DNA of 52,769 bases from Halothiobacillus sp. (GCA_018623495.1 JAAZVP010000015.1:1-52769); one strand, 5' to 3'. Shown: positions 1 to 10,301, counted from the first letter of the stretch. The notes: a model not told the origin generated them from the letters alone. A program made the numbers and translations.

Positions 1-41
1 TTCTCAAGCAGCTCGTTCAATGCCATGCTCATGTCAGTCAT
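1..41 (-). CDS. Transposase, IS256 family, N-terminal fragment (cut by window edge)
   Basis: Only about 13 codons are visible, reading MTDMSMALNELLE on the minus strand from an ATG at 41. The opening resembles N-termini of IS256-family transposases, which often read MT-x-x-x-MAL-x-x-L-x-EK, including the one at 2297 in this window. The neighbouring terminal inverted repeat at 123-142 supports the call. Function, completeness and activity cannot be judged from this fragment. Confidence 0.5.
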   Translation of the reverse strand, partial: MTDMSMALNELLE

Positions 42-142
42 CGTGGTTTCTCCTTCGTCGTTGCTGGTTGTTGCGACTGCAACTTTACCGAAGGGCCACG
101 GTGGCCTCCTCACCCCGCCAGATTTACACCACTTCCCGGGAC
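1..142 (-). mobile_element. IS256-family insertion sequence, 5' end only
   Basis: This is the left end of an insertion sequence that continues beyond the window. Near 123-142 there is a terminal-repeat-like sequence, TTTACACCACTTCCCGGGAC, which closely resembles the right end of the second IS256-type element near 3286-3305. A transposase start codon faces out of the window at 41. The inverted-repeat position relative to the start codon is what is expected for IS256 (Mutator-type) elements. The edge lies only about 18 bases from the stop of the phosphatase gene. The assignment is inference from the terminal repeat and a 13-residue N-terminus. Confidence 0.6.
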
Positions 143-159
143 GCTACCCTTGCCCGAGA

Positions 160-2076
160 TCACTCCCAGCGTGCTTCGGCCTCGTGCAGCTCGAACCGCA
201 CGTCCCGCCCGTCCGCGGCCAGCTGCTCGACGCGAATGGGCCGGCCTTGCGCATCGAGGTCGACGAGCCCGACCCCGGCGGCGTTCACCAGCCGCTCCCC
301 GGCCGAGGCCGGCGTCGGCTTGCGCGGAATCACCCGCATCCCGCGCCGCTTGGTGAACCAGTTCAACGGCGACCAGGGGGCATACAGCCACCGGTTGAGG
401 CGATCGAGGACCTCCAGCAGTCCTGGCGGAAACTCGTTGCGAAAGCCGCTGCTGGTCACCTGCCAGATATCCGGCCCTCGCTCCCGGCCGCGCAGCTCCA
501 CGTCGTAGACGAACGAGTAGTGGACGTCGCCCGAGAGGATGACGAAATGCCGAGGCGTGCGGGGATGGCGAAACAGGTTCATCAGCGCATAGGCCGCGCC
601 CGGGTGGGCCATCCAGTTCTCGGCATCGACCAGCAAGGGCTTGCCGAGCCAGGTAAACACCTGCTGGATCGCCTCGATCAGCTTGACCCCGAACATCGGT
701 GCCGGCGAGACGAGGATCACGGCATCCCGGTCGAGGATCTCGCTTTGCAGATCCGTGAGAGCCTCCCAGTCCATCAACCCGGAGGGGCGATCGACGCCGC
801 GCTCGGAGCGCCAGCGGTGGGTGCGGGTATCGAGCACCAGCAGTGGTGGGTCGGTCGGCCACTGGTAGTGCCACCGATCGAAGGCCAGCAGGCGGTCGAG
901 GACATCTCCATGCGCCGGCGTGCCGGGCGAGTCGAGGGCTTCCTGCACCTCGTCGAGCAGGTCGGACGAAAACCGCTCGGGGGCATTGCCCCAGCCCTGG
1001 AACAGGCAATAGCCGATCAGCGCGTTGCCGATGATCCGCCGCGAGAACGGGTGACCGTAGGCGGCCTGCTCCCAGCCGATATTGAGGTTCCAGTCATCGG
1101 TGATGTCGTGATCGTCGAACATCATCGCGACAGGCAAGTGGGCGAGCAGCCGCCTGACGTCCGGAAGCCCATCGCGGAACGCCTCGATGATCGGCTGCTC
1201 TTCCTGCCAGTGGGCACGCTGCTCGTCGTCCAGCCAGGGAGGCGGCGACAGGTCGATGCCTTCCCAGGCAGCCGGCGACCACACCAACAGGTACATGGCG
1301 ATCACCTCGCCCAGGGTGATCAGGTGGTTGTGGGCGTTGTCGGCGGTGAAGATCGGCTTGCGCGCGCCGCCGAAGAAGATCTCGCGCAGGCGGCGGTTGA
1401 CCCGCGAGGTCGGCAACAGGCGCTCACGGCGATAGTACGTGGCGTGATCGCTGTACAACGCCTCGCTGTCCGACACCGTCGCCCCCTCGAGCAGCTCGTT
1501 CGGCAGACCCAGCCGCGCGACCAGTTGGTGGGCCGCCCCGAGCATCGGGCCGGCGACATCGTCTGCGTAGATCTGGTCACCGCTCATCACCAGCGCGGCA
1601 GGCCACTCCCCCGGCGAGTCGAGGCGCTCGCCAAGCCAGTTCGCCGTTCGGACCAGACCATCACCGGAGTCGTGGTGCGGCTTGCGACACGACCCGTGCA
1701 GGATGCGCCCCACCCGCTCGCGGATCACGAAGCCCGGCCTTGCGCGCCCGGGAAAGGCGAGGTCGGGCGCCCATTCCCGCCACGACCGCGGCTCCCCGGA
1801 CTCCGGCGCCACCCACAGGTCGTATTCGATCACCTGGTCGGCCGGCAACGGTTCGCTCAGCTCGACGCTCAGCAGATGGAGAAAGCAATGGCGCCCGAGG
1901 CGCATGACACGACTTCGCTCGCCGGGGTCGGTATCGATCCCTTCCCCGTCGCCGGGGACGAGTTGCCAATGAATGGCGGCGGACGCGGATGTCACCAGCG
2001 TCAGGGTCAACTGCCGTTGGTCAACGCGGCGCAGCATTGGGCCAGCAATCACCAGGGGAAGATCAGCATCTCTCAT
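160..2076 (-). CDS. PhoD-like metallophosphatase (alkaline phosphatase D family)
   Basis: A 638-residue protein of the PhoD-like calcineurin-type phosphatase superfamily, which hydrolyses phosphodiesters and monoesters using a metal centre. Visible metal-site motifs are SGDQIYADD, MFDDHDITDDWN and SGDVHYSF. No signal peptide is evident at the chosen start (MRDADLPLV), so this is probably a cytoplasmic PhoD variant rather than the Tat-exported enzyme. The open frame continues upstream to 2247, but that part lies across the IS end at 2161, so the ATG at 2076 is preferred. Insertion elements sit about 18 bases after its stop and about 85 bases before its start, so the native promoter may have been displaced. 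The substrate is unknown. Confidence 0.85.
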   Translation of the reverse strand: MRDADLPLVIAGPMLRRVDQRQLTLTLVTSASAAIHWQLVPGDGEGIDTDPGERSRVMRLGRHCFLHLLSVELSEPLPADQVIEYDLWVAPESGEPRSWREWAPDLAFPGRARPGFVIRERVGRILHGSCRKPHHDSGDGLVRTANWLGERLDSPGEWPAALVMSGDQIYADDVAGPMLGAAHQLVARLGLPNELLEGATVSDSEALYSDHATYYRRERLLPTSRVNRRLREIFFGGARKPIFTADNAHNHLITLGEVIAMYLLVWSPAAWEGIDLSPPPWLDDEQRAHWQEEQPIIEAFRDGLPDVRRLLAHLPVAMMFDDHDITDDWNLNIGWEQAAYGHPFSRRIIGNALIGYCLFQGWGNAPERFSSDLLDEVQEALDSPGTPAHGDVLDRLLAFDRWHYQWPTDPPLLVLDTRTHRWRSERGVDRPSGLMDWEALTDLQSEILDRDAVILVSPAPMFGVKLIEAIQQVFTWLGKPLLVDAENWMAHPGAAYALMNLFRHPRTPRHFVILSGDVHYSFVYDVELRGRERGPDIWQVTSSGFRNEFPPGLLEVLDRLNRWLYAPWSPLNWFTKRRGMRVIPRKPTPASAGERLVNAAGVGLVDLDAQGRPIRVEQLAADGRDVRFELHEAEARWE

Positions 2077-2160
2077 GCCCAGAGGATATCTCCGTTTGCC
2101 GTGGCCGACACCACCCGATCGGCGGGTAAGAGACGCCCCCAATAGTGGCCTCGGAGTCGA

Positions 2161-3305
2161 GTCCCCAGAAGTGTGTAACTCGGTGCCTGGGAAGGTGGCT
2201 GAGGCGGTCAGGCAGGGAGGCTGAAAGGCCACCGCGGGTCTCGTCAAGATTCGGGTTGATCAACAAGCAGGACCCCAGTCGAGAGGGGAACCCGCGATGA
2301 CCGATAACAGGATGGCATTGTTGGAGAGGGCCGAGAAGGGTGGTGACGTGGAGTTTCTGCGCGAGCGGGTGCGTGAGGTGGTTCACGAGCTCATGGAGGC
2401 CGAGGTGAGCCAGTACTGCGGCGCCGAGCGCCATGAACGCAGTGAGCAGCGCCAGCAGCAGCGCAACGGCTATCGCACTCGGCGCTGGGACACGCGGGTG
2501 GGCTCGATGGGGCGGTGGCCATTTCTGTGGCGGGACGCCACCTACGTGAAGGTACGCGAGCACGGCCGGATGGTCTCCAGGGCCTGCGTGATCGCGGTGG
2601 GCGTGAACACCGAGGGCCGCCGGGAGGTGCTGGGGCTGTCGGTCGGGCCCAACGAGAGCCACGGCTTCTGGAAGCCGTTCCTGCGTGAGCTCCTCGGGCG
2701 TGGGCTGGCCGGGGTGGAGCGGGTCATCTCCGATGCCCACCAAGGGCGCAAGCGCGCCGTTGGCCAGGTGCTCGCGGCGAGCTGGCAGCGCTGCCGGGTG
2801 CACTTCATGCGCGACATCCTCTCGTATGTGGCCAAGCGCCACCAGGGCATGGTCGCGGCGATGGTGCGCACCGTCTTCGCCCGGGAGGAGCAGCACCAGG
2901 CCCGCGAGCAGCTGCGGTGCCAGTTCCCCGAAATTGCCGAGGCGATGGATGAGGCCGAGGACGAGGTGCTCGCCCACATGGCCTGCCCGGCGGCGGTGTG
3001 GTCGAAGATCTCCTCCACCAACCCGCTGGAGCGGGTCAACAAGGAGATCAAACGCCGCGAGCCGCGTGGTGGGCATCTTCCCCAATGACGAGGCGGTGAC
3101 CCGCCTGGTCGGGGCGGTGCTCACCGAGCAGAGCGAGGAATGGGCCACAGGGCGGCGCCACATCAGCCTGGAGAGCCTGCAGCGGCTCAACGCCGCCGAG
3201 CTCGACCCGGCGCAGACCCTGGCCCAGCTCGACGAGCACGAGGCAGCCTGAATCGAGGAGACACCCGCGGTGGGCAACTCAGACCTTTTACACACTTGAC
3301 GGGAC
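2161..3305 (+). mobile_element. Defective IS256-family insertion sequence
   Basis: The element is bounded by imperfect inverted repeats: GTCCCCAGAAGTGTGTAA at 2161-2178 and the complement of TTACACACTTGACGGGAC at 3288-3305. It carries one transposase gene, which has an internal deletion and a frameshift. No direct target duplication is obvious in the flanks, consistent with an old insertion or rearrangement. At about 1.15 kb it is shorter than typical 1.3 kb IS256 relatives, which matches the deletion inside the transposase. Confidence 0.8.
2297..3251 (+). pseudogene. IS256-family transposase, degraded
   Basis: Mutator-type transposase remnant starting at the ATG at 2297. The three parts of the catalytic triad are recognisable: first Asp in WRDATYVKV, second Asp in VISDAHQG, Glu in NPLERVNKEIKRR. 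Two lesions are visible. About 75-80 residues that normally separate the N-terminal RWDTRVG segment from the first catalytic Asp are missing near 2505-2515. One extra base near 3058-3060 shifts the frame just after KEIKRR; the true C-terminal part (SRVVGIFPNDEAVTRLVGA) continues in the next frame to the stop at 3251. The protein is therefore unlikely to be functional. Confidence 0.88.
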
Positions 3306-3330
3306 ACAACCCGCCAAAGTGCGATGAACC

Positions 3331-3357
3331 AAAAAAAGACCCCGCGGGAGCGGGGTC
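3331..3357 (-). terminator. Rho-independent terminator of the sulfide dehydrogenase gene
   Basis: Perfect 8-bp stem GACCCCGC / GCGGGGTC with a GGGA loop at 3338-3357, flanked on the minus-strand 3' side by seven Ts (3331-3337). It lies about 55 bases after the stop of the flavoprotein gene at 3411 and also insulates it from the IS element. Confidence 0.85.
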
Positions 3358-3410
3358 ACTGAGCCGACGAGAGCTCGGGAGAAACCGGTTTTCGGAAAGG
3401 GCGCGCCGCT

Positions 3411-4772
3411 TCAGCCCCGAGCAGCACCCCCGGTGATATCGCTCAGGATGGCCTCGCCCCAGGCAATGGTGCCCTCGCCCAGGGAGCGGTTCCAGTCCTG
3501 TTCCAGCTTGACGTTGGCAAAGTGGAAGCCCTTGCCTTTCTCGAAGTCGTATTCGGCGTCCACCATGATGGATTCCTCCGGGTCATAGGTCACCATGGAG
3601 AAACAGATGGTGTGCGGACTTTGCCACTCGGTATCCCTCCCCTTGACTCGGTTGGCAATGAGCTGGGCCACGAAATGGCCTTCCGAGTTGGCGGTATTGG
3701 CACTCTTGGAATAGGGCATCCAGCGAGAGTCACCCGTGGCGAACACGTTGTCATAACCCTTGACCGCATAGGTAAAGGGATCGATATCCGCCTCCTTCTG
3801 TGGACTGTCCGTCCTGGCGATGTTCATGACCTCCAGCAATCGGGATGCTCGGACCCGGGGATAGATCGAGGCCTCGTCGAACTGGACCTTGTCGAAGGTG
3901 GAGTAGACGGTCTTGCTCTCGACGTCCACGCCATCGAACTGGAAGGAAGGAACATATTCCACGTAGTCACCGTAGAGTTCCTCGAAGGCCGCATGAAAGC
4001 CTTCCTTCTTGATCGTGATGTCGGGGTTGGCGTCGAGGTGGATGACCTTGCCCTTGAGCTTGTGCTTCTTCATGTAGTCGGCGATCAGGCAGGTCCGTTC
4101 GTAGGGTGCCGGAAGGCAGCGGTAGTTACCGGGGGGCGTGGTATTGACAAAGACGCCGCCCTCGAATCCGGCGAGCTTGTTGCGCAAGGCGATATGCTCA
4201 CCGCCCGGCATGAAACCGGCCGGGTACTCCTGGCGAAGCCGGTACATGACGGCCGGATCCTCCACCCCGATCGCGCCATAGTTGTAGTCGATGCCCGGAG
4301 CCACCACCAGCCAGTCATAGGCAACCTTGCCCTGATCGGTATAGACCACCTGGCTCTCCAGATCGGCGTCGGTGACCGTGGCCTGGACATAGATGTAGCC
4401 ACCATTCTTCGCCGCTTCCTGGTAGCTGCGGGCAAAATAGCCCAGGTCGATGCCTCCCACCAGATAGAGATTCGAGATCGGGCAGAACTGGTAGGTCGCG
4501 TTGCGCTCCAGCAACACCACGTCCAGCGAGGGATCCTCGTTGAGCAGATAGCGGGCGATCGTCAGGCCGGAGACTCCTCCGCCGACGATGACCACCCGAT
4601 CACCGCCGGGCTTGGGCAAGGGAATGTTGCGATCAGCACCCACTACAGGCGCGGAGCCCTTGCCGGCCACGGCTGCCTGGGTGCTCGCGCAACCGGAGAG
4701 GCCTCCGGCAACCGTGGCCGCGGTGGCCACCCCGGAGAGCTTGAGAAAATCCCTGCGATCCAAATGACTCAT
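3411..4772 (-). CDS. fccB: Sulfide dehydrogenase flavoprotein (FccB-like), Tat lipoprotein
   Basis: A 453-residue FAD-dependent sulfide dehydrogenase of the flavocytochrome c type, which oxidises sulfide in the periplasm. The start at 4772 follows a strong GAGGAGG site. The N-terminus has a twin-arginine motif (RRDFLK) followed by a lipobox-like LSGC with Cys28, suggesting Tat export and lipid anchoring. The FAD fold is at 59-68 (VVIVGGGVSG). Three family cysteines are present: Cys97 (FCPISN, the flavin-linked position), Cys219 (NYRCLPAPYER) and Cys390 (HTICFSM), the last two being the redox disulfide. No cytochrome subunit gene (fccA) is adjacent, so its electron acceptor is unknown. It is divergent from a sigma54 activator, with a -24/-12 promoter in between. 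Other sulfide:quinone-type flavoproteins are less likely given the Cys pattern. Confidence 0.88.
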   Translation of the reverse strand: MSHLDRRDFLKLSGVATAATVAGGLSGCASTQAAVAGKGSAPVVGADRNIPLPKPGGDRVVIVGGGVSGLTIARYLLNEDPSLDVVLLERNATYQFCPISNLYLVGGIDLGYFARSYQEAAKNGGYIYVQATVTDADLESQVVYTDQGKVAYDWLVVAPGIDYNYGAIGVEDPAVMYRLRQEYPAGFMPGGEHIALRNKLAGFEGGVFVNTTPPGNYRCLPAPYERTCLIADYMKKHKLKGKVIHLDANPDITIKKEGFHAAFEELYGDYVEYVPSFQFDGVDVESKTVYSTFDKVQFDEASIYPRVRASRLLEVMNIARTDSPQKEADIDPFTYAVKGYDNVFATGDSRWMPYSKSANTANSEGHFVAQLIANRVKGRDTEWQSPHTICFSMVTYDPEESIMVDAEYDFEKGKGFHFANVKLEQDWNRSLGEGTIAWGEAILSDITGGAARG

Positions 4773-4830
4773 GACGCCTCCTCTGGTTTCGTTGACATCG
4801 CTTTCTCTAGAGCGACTCGCCAGCCTTCTT

Positions 4831-4846
4831 GCAAGAACGCGGCCAA
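4831..4846 (-). promoter_or_regulatory. Sigma54 (-24/-12) promoter of the sulfide dehydrogenase gene
   Basis: Read on the minus strand the sequence is TTGGCCGCGTTCTTGC. The GG (-24) and GC (-12) elements are separated by exactly ten bases, as in the sigma54 consensus, and most of the TGGC...TTGC core matches. Transcription would start about 12 bases downstream, leaving a leader of roughly 45-50 bases before the ATG at 4772. The divergently encoded sigma54 activator supports the assignment. Confidence 0.75.
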
Positions 4847-4917
4847 GCTGTTTCAGCCTCGCTGATTCAGCCACTTGGGAGCGATTCGGGACAGGGACCC
4901 CGGTATGGCTGACAGCA

Positions 4918-4969
4918 TTGTCATGACAATCTGTCATCTGGGGCAGAACTGTCATGTCATTGACATGAC
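4918..4969. promoter_or_regulatory. Palindromic enhancer sites (putative activator binding)
   Basis: Two perfect palindromes built on the same TGTCAT/ATGACA core: TTGTCATGACAA at 4918-4929 and GTCATGTCATTGACATGAC at 4951-4969, with a further half-site CTGTCAT at 4931-4937. Their centres are about 36 bases apart. They lie about 70-125 bases upstream of the -24/-12 promoter at 4831-4846, the usual place for enhancer sites, and just before the activator gene. Binding by that activator is inference. Confidence 0.65.
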
Positions 4970-5018
4970 CAGCCTGACCCGTCTAAACCTGACCAAGGTG
5001 ATGGGAAAAGGAGCCCCC

Positions 5019-6344
<1,326 letters not shown>

Positions 6345-6422
6345 GGGGCCCAGTGGTCGAGACGCCGAGGGATCGAGGGGTCGAGTCGGTTGGTGGGTGG
6401 CGGGAAGGCCGGGCAAGCCGGC

Positions 6423-9400
6423 TCAGCGCTCCTCCTCGCCGGGTGGACCGGGCAGCTCCGGGAGGGGGCCTCCGCCGGCGGCCACCTCGACCCGGTTGCG
6501 GCCCGCCGCCTTGGCGGCGTAGAGGGCCGTGTCGGCGGCCTCTTCCAGCTCGGCGACATCGCTTCCGGCCGCCATCTCGGCCACGCCCAGGCTGACGGTG
6601 ACCGTGCCCACCCGCGGGAAGGGCTCCTCGGCCACCGCCCGGCGGATGCGCTCGGCGAGCCGGCGGCCTCCCTCGCGGTCGGTGTGGCTGGCGACCACCA
6701 GGAATTCCTCGCCGCCCCAGCGACCGAACTGGTCGGGCAGGCGCAGCAGCCCGGACACCCGCCGGGCCAGTTCCACCAGCACGGCATCCCCGGCATGGTG
6801 GCCGTGCTGGTCGTTGACGGCCTTGAAATGGTCGACATCGAACATGACGATCGAGAACGGCGTGCCGTAGCGCTCGAAGGCCACGGCCGCGGCCTCCAGG
6901 AGCTCGTAGAGCCTGGCCCGGTTGAAGATCCCGGTCAGGCGATCATGGGTGGCCAGGTGCTGCAGCTCGCGCTCCAGCCGCTTCTGTTCGCTGATGTCGT
7001 GGAACACGGCGACGTAGTGCTCCAGCCGCCCGCGCTCGTCGCGGACCGCCGAGATCGACTCCCACTGGGGAAACACCTCGCCGCAGCGGCGCCGGTTCCA
7101 GATCTCGCCCTCCCAGTGGCCGTCCTCCTCCAGCGAGGCCCACAGCTCCCGGTAGAACGCCCGGCCGTGCCGGCCCGATCCCAGGAACGTGGGCCGACGC
7201 CCGACCGCCTCCTCCGCCGGGTAGCCCGTGAGCTGGCTGAAGGCCCGGTTGACCCGTTCGATGTGCCCCTCGGCATCGGTGATCATCAATGCCTGGCCGG
7301 TCTGGAAGGCGGTGGCCAGCAACCGCTGCTCGGCCTCCAGCGCACGCCGCTCGGTGATGTCGATGAGATACCCGCGCAACCGGCCGATGCTGCCGTCGGC
7401 CTCGCGGTCGGGCACGGCGAAGTCGTAGACCCAGCGGTACTCGCCCGCGGGGGTCTGCAGGCGGTACTCGCGCTCCACGCCCTCGCCCCCGGAGGCCTCC
7501 AAGCGCCGGGTGGCGGCGGCCATCGCCTCGCGATCGTCGGGGTGGACCCAGTCGAAGAACGACTGTCCCATGAGATCCAGCGGCCGGTGGCCGAAGACCT
7601 TGCCGACGTTGGGCGAGACATAGGCCACCGGCCAGCCCTCGGCCCATTCCCACTGCAGGACCACCGTGGGACCGCCGATGAACAGGTTGCGCTCGTTTTC
7701 CAGCGCCTGCTGGCCGGCCTCCCGGGACAGCTCGTAGCTGACCCACTGCCCCATCAGCCGCAGCAGGTTCCACTCGAAATCGCCGAAGGGTTCGCGGGCC
7801 TCGGGGGCGGAGAAGTTCAACGTGCCGTAGACCGCGTCACCCACGTAGACGGGCACGCCCAGGTAGGCCTCCAGGCCCTGGCTCAGGTAACACGGGTGGT
7901 CGCGGATCTCGGACTCGCCGGCGTGGTGGAAGCCGGTGGGTCCACCGGCGGCGAGGGTATGCACGCAGTAGGTCAGGCCGAGATCGAAGTGCTGGCCCGC
8001 CGCCAGGCTGCCATCGGGGCTGACCGCCTGGCGGACGAGGTAGTCCCGCCCTCGAACCCGGCTGAGGATGCCCAGTGGCAGGCCGAAGACCCGTGCCCCC
8101 AGGTGCAGCAGGTCGCGGACCTTGTCCTCCAGGCTGCTCTCGGGATCACCGGTGATGGTCTGCAGTTGCCCGAGGATGCGCTGGCGGCGCTGCAGGGTCT
8201 GCTCGAGCTGCTTGTGGCGGCTGATGTCGCGCATCACCGTGGACAGTCGGCGCACCCGTCCATCGTCGTCCCGGTGGGCAAGAATCAGCTGGGAAACCGG
8301 GATCTCCGTGCCGTGGACGTCGATCAGGGCGGTCTCCCCCTCCCAGTGGCCCTCGCGCAACGCGGTGGGAACCCCTTCTTCCGACACCAGCCGGCGCGCC
8401 CACCCGGGATGGGCCCACTCGCCGGCGGTGCGCTCGCCCAGCCCCCCGGCATCGAGCGGGCCCTTCTCGGGCAGGCCCACCAGCCGGCGCCCGCCGCGGT
8501 TGACGTAGGTCACCCGGCCGTCGGCATCGGCCATGGAGATGAAGTCCGGGGAGGCCTCGAGGATGTCGATCAGCCGCCGGCGCGCCTGTTCCAGCTCGCG
8601 GCGCTCGGTGATGTCGATGCCCACCGACTGGAACTCGAGGATCTCGCCGGCCGCGTCGAAGAAGGCCCGGTTGGTCCAGCGCACCCAGCACTCGCGGCCC
8701 TCGGCGTCGGTCACGGTGTTCTCGAAGCTGCCCACCGGCTGCTCGGGGGTGTAGTCCTCGCGCAGGTGGCGGCGGATGGCCTCGCGCTCGGCCGCGGGCA
8801 CCAAGTCGATCCAGCGCCTGCCCACGACCTGCTCGACGGAGACCCCGACGGTCTCGGCCAGCGCACGGTTGACGAACAGCACCGTGGTGTCCGGGCGATA
8901 GCGCTCGACGAACTGCGGGTGGTTCTCCACCAGGTCGCGGTACTGGGCCTCCTTTTCCCGCAGGGCATCCTCGGCCTGCTTGCGCGCGGTGATGTCGGCA
9001 AAGGTCGCCACCACCGCGTAGGGACGGGACGCCCCCTCGTCGAACAGCGGCTCGGCGTTGATGCTGATCCAGCGCAGGTCGTGCTCGGGGTGGCGCAGGC
9101 CCATGACCACCCCGCGCACCTCCTCGCCCGTGCGCAGGCTGACCATGGCGGGATGCTGGTCGCCGGGGAAGGGACTGCCGTCGGCGCGGACCGATTCCCA
9201 GCGCGGGTCGCGCGAATGCCGTCCCCGCAGCTCGTCATCGCTCAGCCCGAGGATCTCGCGGGCCGCCGGGTTGGCGTCGACGATCACCCCGGAGGCATCG
9301 TGGAAGACCACCCCCTCGGCCATCGCCGTGATGATCGAGCGGTAGCGCTGCTCGCTCTCGTGCAGCCGGGCCTCGACCCGCTTGCGCTCGGTGATGTCCT

Positions 9401-10301
9401 CGACCACGCCCTCGAAGACCACCCGGCCCCGTGCCGTGCGCCGGGCCCGCGCGGTGATCGCGGCCTGGATCGGTCGACCCTTGAGGGTCTCGAGGCGCAG
9501 CTCGCGACCATGGACAACGCCTTCGTCCATCAGCTCCCGGACGAAGGCCTCGCGCTCGTCGGGATCCTGGTAGAGCGCCGAGGTGGGGTGGCCGAGCAGC
9601 GCCTCCGGGGAATCGGCCTCGAAGATGCGCGCCATCGCCGGGTTGATCTCGGTGAAGTGCTCGGCATCGTCGGGGCCGTTGGCGTAGATGCCCACCGGCA
9701 GGGTGTCGAAGATGGTCTTGTAGCGCTCGAGGCGCTCGCGGTAGCGCACCGCATCGGTGACGTCGTGGATGATGGAATGCAGGTAGGTCCGGCCGTGGAT
9801 CGCCACGGGCCCGGAATAGACCTCCACGTCGCGAATCTCGCCGCTGGCCAGGCGGTGGCGAAAGCGGAAATAGCGGCGCTCCTCGACGCGCGCCCGTTCC
9901 CGCTCCGCGCGCACGGAATCGGCGTCGAGGGTGTTGATGTCCTGGATGCGGCACTCGCGGATGGCCTCGAGCGAATAGCCGTAGAAGGCCAGGGCCGCGG
10001 GATTGGCATCGGCGATCCGGCCGGAGTCGGGGTCGATCAGCAGCTTGGGGGCGGTGTTCTCGAGAAACATCGCCCGGTAGTAGCCCTGGGCCTCGGCCGC
10101 CTTGAGGCGAGCGGTCTCGCGGGCCTCGGCAAGCTCGGTCTCGAGCCGGGCGATGCGCTCGCGCAGGTCGCTCTCGCCCGCTGCCGACGCGGCGGCCTCC
10201 GCGGGAGTGGTGCGGTTTTCCTGGTCAGAGGGGGCCAACAGCCGGGTCTCCGTGCATCCCCAACGATATCCGCCACCGGGAGGCGCTGTCCTCGCCCACA
10301 C
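6423..10301 (-). CDS. Multi-PAS/GAF diguanylate cyclase
   Basis: A very long (1292-residue) signalling protein making cyclic di-GMP. Domains in order, by eye: PAS at about 75-185, 193-308, 317-442, 451-568 and 574-697, a GAF domain at 705-860, PAS at 868-985 and 993-1107, and GGDEF at 1113-1275. The active-site motif is GGEEF (1196-1200), with an inhibitory RxxD site (RLPD, 1187-1190) five residues before it, so it should be active and feedback-inhibited. No EAL domain and no transmembrane segment is evident, so it is probably a soluble cytoplasmic sensor with many inputs. The start given is a GTG; a TTG at 10238 preceded by GGAG at good spacing is a serious alternative. It is convergent with the sigma54 activator gene. 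Confidence 0.87.
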   Translation of the reverse strand: MWARTAPPGGGYRWGCTETRLLAPSDQENRTTPAEAAASAAGESDLRERIARLETELAEARETARLKAAEAQGYYRAMFLENTAPKLLIDPDSGRIADANPAALAFYGYSLEAIRECRIQDINTLDADSVRAERERARVEERRYFRFRHRLASGEIRDVEVYSGPVAIHGRTYLHSIIHDVTDAVRYRERLERYKTIFDTLPVGIYANGPDDAEHFTEINPAMARIFEADSPEALLGHPTSALYQDPDEREAFVRELMDEGVVHGRELRLETLKGRPIQAAITARARRTARGRVVFEGVVEDITERKRVEARLHESEQRYRSIITAMAEGVVFHDASGVIVDANPAAREILGLSDDELRGRHSRDPRWESVRADGSPFPGDQHPAMVSLRTGEEVRGVVMGLRHPEHDLRWISINAEPLFDEGASRPYAVVATFADITARKQAEDALREKEAQYRDLVENHPQFVERYRPDTTVLFVNRALAETVGVSVEQVVGRRWIDLVPAAEREAIRRHLREDYTPEQPVGSFENTVTDAEGRECWVRWTNRAFFDAAGEILEFQSVGIDITERRELEQARRRLIDILEASPDFISMADADGRVTYVNRGGRRLVGLPEKGPLDAGGLGERTAGEWAHPGWARRLVSEEGVPTALREGHWEGETALIDVHGTEIPVSQLILAHRDDDGRVRRLSTVMRDISRHKQLEQTLQRRQRILGQLQTITGDPESSLEDKVRDLLHLGARVFGLPLGILSRVRGRDYLVRQAVSPDGSLAAGQHFDLGLTYCVHTLAAGGPTGFHHAGESEIRDHPCYLSQGLEAYLGVPVYVGDAVYGTLNFSAPEAREPFGDFEWNLLRLMGQWVSYELSREAGQQALENERNLFIGGPTVVLQWEWAEGWPVAYVSPNVGKVFGHRPLDLMGQSFFDWVHPDDREAMAAATRRLEASGGEGVEREYRLQTPAGEYRWVYDFAVPDREADGSIGRLRGYLIDITERRALEAEQRLLATAFQTGQALMITDAEGHIERVNRAFSQLTGYPAEEAVGRRPTFLGSGRHGRAFYRELWASLEEDGHWEGEIWNRRRCGEVFPQWESISAVRDERGRLEHYVAVFHDISEQKRLERELQHLATHDRLTGIFNRARLYELLEAAAVAFERYGTPFSIVMFDVDHFKAVNDQHGHHAGDAVLVELARRVSGLLRLPDQFGRWGGEEFLVVASHTDREGGRRLAERIRRAVAEEPFPRVGTVTVSLGVAEMAAGSDVAELEEAADTALYAAKAAGRNRVEVAAGGGPLPELPGPPGEEER

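Noticed and set aside
25-2145. Long open frame on the plus strand opposite the PhoD gene
   Set aside because: It is the complement of a clear protein-coding frame; long antisense frames are expected in GC-rich DNA, and no domain is seen.
1-3305. Composite transposon carrying the PhoD gene
   Set aside because: The two IS elements belong to different subgroups (terminal repeats differ), one is defective, and no target duplication was found. Not excluded, but unsupported.
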